A stretch of DNA of 64,000 nucleotides from Tamarix chinensis (taxonomy: Eukaryota > Streptophyta > Magnoliopsida > Caryophyllales > Tamaricaceae). Below, in pieces: positions 59,303 to 64,000 of this stretch (its first letter is position 1; the number at the start of each line of letters is the position of its first letter). A program made the translations under genes and the position numbers. Below the pieces are notes generated by a model, which was not told where the DNA came from, did no database searches, and was given only the letters and a program-made list of their open reading frames with translations. The DNA lies in NCBI GenBank assembly GCA_030549775.1, contig CM060177.1, forward strand, positions 61,630,638-61,694,637. The letters run 5' to 3'.

Positions 59303-59689
59303 TGGTTAGCCTAACTCTTTGAATAATTATAAACTTCCAATCCTAAGTAATGGCCTACTAGTGGCCTACATCATCACCCTCGATGTACTCTAATTGAGAG
59401 TCATAATCTTGCAAATCGTCATCTACTCCCCAGAAAAAAGCCAGATCATTATAGTGGCCACACAAGTACAATATCAGTATGATGAAGCCTTAACAAAACA
59501 TACTACCTAAAGCATGGAAGGCTCATGCAGCACATTGAAGTCATATAGTAGCATAGTATTCAACCTACTAGAAAGGTAATATACAAGAACAATGATAACA
59601 TATAAATACCTTAGCAAGGCTCTAGGATATACATTTACACAAAAATATGGATTTCCATAATAATCCATATAAAAGTTAAGAACATAATG

Positions 59690-60115
59690 CCAATATTCCA
59701 TGATAGGACTAGAGTAGGGCTGTAACTCCCACCACTGCATCACACTAGTGCCAAGAGGTTTTTCTCAAGGATCTTCAATATCCATAATGCTTGGTCTCCT
59801 AGGTGAGGAGGCATATGCTAAATTTTGGGTCTGTCTCACCCAAAGTACATAACCATAGAATCAAAATATTGCTAATATTCTATGATGGGATAAATGTAGG
59901 ACTATTACTCCCACCATCACATCACACTAGTGTCAAGGGGCTTTTCTTAGGGATCTTCCACATCCACCGCACTTGGTCTCCTAGGTGAGGGGGAATTTGC
60001 TCAATTTTGGTTTTGCAACACCCTCCACACTAGCACTAGTGCCAAGGGACTTTTCTCAAGGATCTTCAACATCCACTACACTTAGTCTTCTAGGCTAGGG
60101 GCATAAGAGATAACT
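59690..60115. repeat. three ~160-190 bp tandem units in LTR-B
   Basis: Units share CACACTAGTGCCAAGNGGNTTTTCTCANGGATCTTC and GGTCTCCTAGGTGAGG. They start near 59740, 59925 and 60030, the last shortened. They occupy the same relative place as the module arrays of the Tekay-like LTRs but differ in sequence. Confidence 0.7.
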
Positions 60116-60509
60116 AAACCCTAAGTATGCATATTGAAAAGGCCTATGAGATTCTTCTATACTCAAAATTCCTCATATCAAAGCATATAGGTGTTTTAAG
60201 TGTTGACACAAAACACTAATCAAGGCATATAAGCAATGAACTAGGTGTTTAGAGATGACACCAAACTCAACACAAGGTATTACAGCCACCAAATTAGGTA
60301 TTTCACAGTGTTCATAACAAACGCATCATACAATTGGGTGTATTAAGATAACACCAAAATCAACCAAAAGCAAGTCTTAAATTACCCTTATGGTGGTTCA
60401 TATTAAATTAGGCAAATCATAACTGAAACCATAGTTAAAATGTTGTAAAAACATGGAAGCATCAATATAAAAGGTTCAAAAGTAACATAAAAAAAAACAT
60501 AACAAACCA

Positions 60510-60980
60510 GATGGATTCCAGCCAGACTAATTGACTCATCGGATCTACTAAACCTTGGCTAAAGTAAAAACTAGAGCACCAGTTGATGGGTTGGCCTCAC
60601 TAGTTGACTTTTCATGAGAATTGGTCGACTAGTTTGGTCTAATCGGTCAGTGCATTTGAGAGAGACTAGCCCACTTTGACCTACAGAAAAATTGATCAAT
60701 GGGTTTGACCAATCGATCAACTAGTCATAGCAATGAGTTAATTAGAGTCTAACTGATCTATGGGTCTAAGCTGAGATCAAACCACCTTGGTCTGTAGGGA
60801 TTCTAGCCAATGGGTTTGACCCACTGATTAACTATTTAGTGAAACCAGTTGACTAGTTTACCAAGCCAATTGAATACTCTCATGACCAACTAATCCAAAA
60901 CTCTAAATCATTCAACTACTCGCAAAACCAGTCAATGCGTTCAAGGAAACAATTGATTGATTTGGGTAAATCATAATCAT
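60510..60980. repeat. degenerate (C/T)CAATCGACTAGTT repeats in LTR-B
   Basis: About ten diverged copies of forms such as TTGACTGGTT, AGTTGACTAGTTT, CCAATCGATCAACTAG and GGTCGACTAGTTTGG, with GGGTTTGACC between them. Related copies occur at 62165-62215 and in the copia 5' LTR (12890-13296). Confidence 0.6.
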
Positions 60981-62371
60981 AATCATAAATTGTGAAACAC
61001 ACACCAAAATTTACCACACTTTACCATATTAATCCTAGCATGCCTCTATGTCAAAACACACATAAAAATACATGTTAGACACATAAAATTACATGGAAAC
61101 ATGATAATATACACACTTAAACAAATCTTGCTCAAACTGCCCATTTTATGCTTAAAATCAAAAAATCTCAATAACACTTACTTGAGGGAATTATACCACA
61201 TGCTCATAACATGGAACACAATTAAAAAATAATCATATAAAAATTAACACATGGAACACCAATCTACCATAGAAACCTAATTATGTTATAGATAAGAGTT
61301 TCTTACCTTGAAGTAATCCTTCAAGCATAAAATTCTTACTAGATGGCCTATCTAGTAAAACTTTTATTCCTAAGAGAATTAAAGTAAAAACCATTAAAAC
61401 CATCTTCCAAAGCTTCATTATATCTAAGAAAATTAGAAGAAGAGGAAGAAGAAAGGAAACACAAAACACCATCTTTAGCATAAAGTAGGGTGTTAAAAGA
61501 GAAGCTAAATTCTCCAACTTTTCTCAACCTTAATTCTTCCATACTTAAGAAAAGAAAGAGAGATATAAAAATAAGATTAGAAGAAGAGGAAGTGATACAA
61601 TGCTTAAAAATTTTAAAGGAAAAAAATTAGAGAGGAACTCTATTTTTTTTTCAATAGAAAGAAGAAGAGAGGAAAATGAAAGGGTGCTCAACACTTAGTA
61701 AAATTTCCACAAGGAATAGGGAGAAGAGAGTAAGAACACAATTGAAAAATGATAATGGATTAGAAAAATGAGAGGTATAGGAGTAGGCTGGTTAACATTC
61801 TCAATGAAAAGAGGGATGAGACAGGTGAGGTTGAGTGTGGTTAAGCTAAGAAGTGAAGGATGACTTGATGGGGTGGGGGTTGAGTGCATTCAGAGAGGGC
61901 ATAATAGTGGGTTGGAAACTTAGGAAAGGGTGAACAAAGTTAAAAAATTTTGCCCTATCTACCAAAAGAGAGAAGGAGAGGTAACGTAGAAGGAAAAAGG
62001 AGGCTTGCCTCTAAAAGTGGGGTTTTGGGAAAATTTGTTAATTAAAATCATGGAGTGATCTAATTAATGTAATAATACCAGAGTACAAAAACATGTTTAT
62101 TTGCTTAATTGAACTCAAATTATAATTTTTCATAATCATTAGAGAGAAATTTGAATCAAAATGAGAAATATCAGGAAACTAGTTGATCGGTTTGGGTAAA
62201 TCAGTCGACTGGTTTGTTGAGAATAATATTATAAATAAGTTAATTAATACACCTAAAATCCAAATTTTTATTATAATTTCAATCCCATTTCAAAACCAAA
62301 ACTCATTTATTTTATATCAACATAATTCTAAATACAATTTGAAGGATTTGAGGATTGAGTATTATATCATG

Positions 62372-62400
62372 TTTCATGTATACCTATGTGCTAGGTTCTA
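62372..62400 (+). pseudogene. pol: copia RT continuation after LTR-B
   Basis: Reads VYLCARF following IMFH at the TCATG duplication, the family motif IMF.V.LCARF. It ends at the next insertion (62401). Confidence 0.8.
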
Positions 62401-63358
62401 ATGTGATGTAGGAGAATCCTCATTTTGTGATCACAATCTCTTCATTAATTTTTCAATGTTGAAGAGCCAAAAAACTCCTTAGTTGGAAAAATTAATTATC
62501 AAACAAAACTAAGCCATGAAAGCTATACAATCCTTGCCAACTACCTCCTTTGTGCCATCCATAAACCAACCAAAAAGAAGGCACCTAAGGCCACATTTTT
62601 TCTAAGCTTTTCCCTCAATTTTTTTTACTTATTTTTCCTTAATATTTTTATCCCTAAGAATACACCAAAAATTTTAGCCCATCTACACCCTTGAAAGCTA
62701 TGCAAATCAACCACAAGTCTCTCTCTTGTTGTATCTCAATTCACTTTCAGCACTTAGGAAGAACAATATATATTTGGGAAAGAATAAGGAAGGCTAGAAT
62801 ATATTCCTTACTTATATCTTTAATTACAATATTAAAAGAACCTTTGTCTCATTCCTTTTTAGTATTATGGTTTTTATATGAATTAGAACATATGCCAATG
62901 GGGGAGGGAAACTAAAAAATGTTCTCAAACTTCCATCGCTATGACCAAAACTCATAAGCTAGAACTTAGGTAGATTTTCTTCTTTGTTTTAGCTCTAATA
63001 ACATGTATTAGTTGGCTAAGTTTTAAAATTTCATCCTACACTTTTTTCGTAAGTGTTAAGGATAGAATGAAATAGAAGGAACCCAACTTTTAGTTGCACA
63101 TTTTCTCTCAAAATACTAAGAGTTTCTCCTTTAAATCTTAAGTGTAAGAGTTTGAAGATTCTATAAATATCTTTCAAGATTTAACCTAAGATTTTAAACC
63201 TTAGGCAATTCTTGCAAGTATTTATTCAAGGGGTTACCAAAAATAATTTTTTTTCTCTCTCAAATCTCCCTTATTTCTCTCTTTATTTTAGTTATTCTAA
63301 GGATTTTTGGAACACCAACACCTAGCAAGACCCAAGTTGGATCTCATACGTATTATAA
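62401..63358. mobile_element. 0.96 kb insertion of unknown identity in copia pol
   Basis: The copia protein stops after LCARF at 62400 and resumes with NPKECHMTTVKRI at 63361; the family spacing allows no extra DNA there, so the segment is an insertion. It begins TGTGATGTAGG and is flanked by TCTAA-like and TATAA-like pentamers. It has pyrimidine-rich stretches (62560-62640; TCTCTCTC near 63255) like a short LTR. No open frame with a recognised domain: 62691-62915 lacks motifs. A solo LTR is the best guess. Confidence 0.45.
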
Positions 63359-63960
63359 TATAATCCCAAGGAATGTCACATGACTACGGTCAAGAGAATT
63401 ATTATGTATCTAATTGGCGCACATAACATAGGCTTGTTTTACTCTAATGATACTCTCCAAAACTCAGTAGTTTATTTCAACATTGATTTGTTGGGTTATA
63501 AAATTGGTATAAAAAGTACTTGATGTACATGCCAACTAATTAAAGAAGCTATAGTTAGTTGGCATAGCAAAAAATAATCTAGTGTGGAACTTTCTACAAC
63601 TCAAGCATAATATATAGTATCTTATTGTTTTTGTGCAAAAATAATCTATATGAAACACTCACTAAGTGATTATAGGCTTAAAATTTTAAAAATTCTAATT
63701 AGATATGGCTCACTACAAACCCTACTTACCATTATATGTCTAAATATATATAAATAAAGTATCATTTCATAATAAATCATGTTGAAAAAGGTAACATAAA
63801 TATGGAATTTATAGATATATTAAATCAATGGAGAGACATCTTCATTAAGCCATTAAATGAAGAAATATTCACAATAATAATGAAAGAACTTGAAATGAAA
63901 TTTCTATGATTTAAATTATCTCTCTCTCAAAATAGTGAAAATTCTAAAAAAAAGATTAAT
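63359..63960 (+). pseudogene. pol: copia RNase H domain
   Basis: VKRIIMYLIGAHNIGLFYSND (63392-63455) matches the connection V.RI.RYL.GT...GL.Y. It is followed by LLGYKIGIKST (family GY.DADWAG...D.RKSTSG, with the catalytic Asp pair lost), VSWHSKK, SSVELSTTQA and CFCAKIIYMKHSLSDY (63545-63680). These are diagnostic for copia RNase H, which removes the RNA strand during reverse transcription. Stops follow LST and beyond, and the 3' end to 63960 is heavily decayed. Confidence 0.85.
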
Positions 63961-64000
63961 CATGAAAATAATGAAAATTATAATAACTTGGTCTAAGATT

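Larger units (their letters stand above)
23008..62366 (-). mobile_element. LTR-B, solo LTR split by CACTA-2
   Basis: Left piece 23008-23329 starts TGTAATACCCCC. Right piece 59303-62366 ends GTATTATA, an inverted match in which CA has become TA. The flanks are TCATG at 23003-23007 and 62367-62371. The copia RT frame reads straight across when it is removed. Without the CACTA it is about 3.4 kb. The TGTAAYACCCCC end resembles the minus-strand ends of LTR-4 and LTR-5, so a related gypsy group in minus orientation is likely, but the hairpin block was not found here. No internal coding belongs to it. Confidence 0.75.
12480..64000 (+). mobile_element. Ty1/copia retrotransposon, SIRE/Maximus-like, heavily interrupted
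   Basis: In plus order: a 5' LTR ending at 18847, a degenerate tRNA-iMet primer site (18850-18862), gag with a CCHC knuckle, protease, integrase, RT and RNase H. This PR-INT-RT-RH order defines Ty1/copia, and the individual motifs match the SIRE/Maximus lineage best. The 3' LTR is beyond the window. Insertions: LTR-3 in the 5' LTR, LTR-B (with all of CACTA-2) in RT, and a 1 kb segment (62401-63358) between RT and RNase H. The left boundary is approximate. The element is the outermost, hence oldest, layer of the right-hand nest. Confidence 0.8.

Overview
The window looks like AT-rich, repeat-dense nuclear DNA of a higher plant. Every piece of coding sequence I can recognise belongs to a transposable element: Ty3/gypsy, Ty1/copia, CACTA (EnSpm) and Helitron. 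There is no convincing host gene, tRNA, rRNA, organelle insert or bacterial-type operon. The species cannot be named from this sequence. Almost every coding remnant carries stops or frameshifts. The clear exception is the CACTA-1 element, whose spliced open frame is intact.

Left part (1-12093): a minus-strand Ty3/gypsy element, best matching the Tekay/Del chromovirus type, runs off the left edge. Its 5' LTR is at 8936-12093, its tRNA-iMet primer site at 8921-8932, its gag in three pieces (8541-8720, 3748-3879, 801-1645) and its protease/RT start at 1-800. Two insertions split gag: a non-autonomous CACTA (1646-3747) and a long solo LTR (3880-8534, LTR-1). Removing the solo LTR and one target duplication restores the gag frame.

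Right part (about 12.5 kb to 64000): a plus-strand Ty1/copia element of SIRE/Maximus type is the host of a four-level nest. Its 5' LTR is cut by solo LTR-3 (13297-18190). Its gag, protease, integrase and RT occupy 18899-23007, then stop inside a conserved RT motif. The motif and RNase H resume at 62372-63960. The 39 kb between is LTR-B (23008-62366, TSD TCATG). LTR-B is itself split by a CACTA element, CACTA-2 (23330-59302). CACTA-2 in turn holds a solo copia-like LTR (24053-24746), the complete CACTA-1 (25240-31357, TSD CCC), solo LTR-4 (34325-38474, TSD CCTTG), a decayed Helitron in an intron (about 41.0 to at least 45.4 kb, perhaps to 52.1 kb) and solo LTR-5 (52368-57345). For LTR-1, LTR-4, LTR-5 and LTR-B the interrupted reading frame continues across the insertion, which fixes the boundaries independently of the terminal repeats.

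How the pieces relate: LTR-1 to LTR-5 are related 3.2-5.0 kb LTRs of one Tekay-like group. They share a TATA box, a GC-rich leader, a 17-nt hairpin with a compensatory base-pair change and a CCAC...GTGG module array; all but LTR-2 also carry a long (AAT)n block. CACTA-1 and CACTA-2 share a repeated 5' intron but have lost complementary parts of the transposase. CACTA-1 lacks the catalytic Transposase_21 domain, and CACTA-2 lacks DUF4218/DUF4216.
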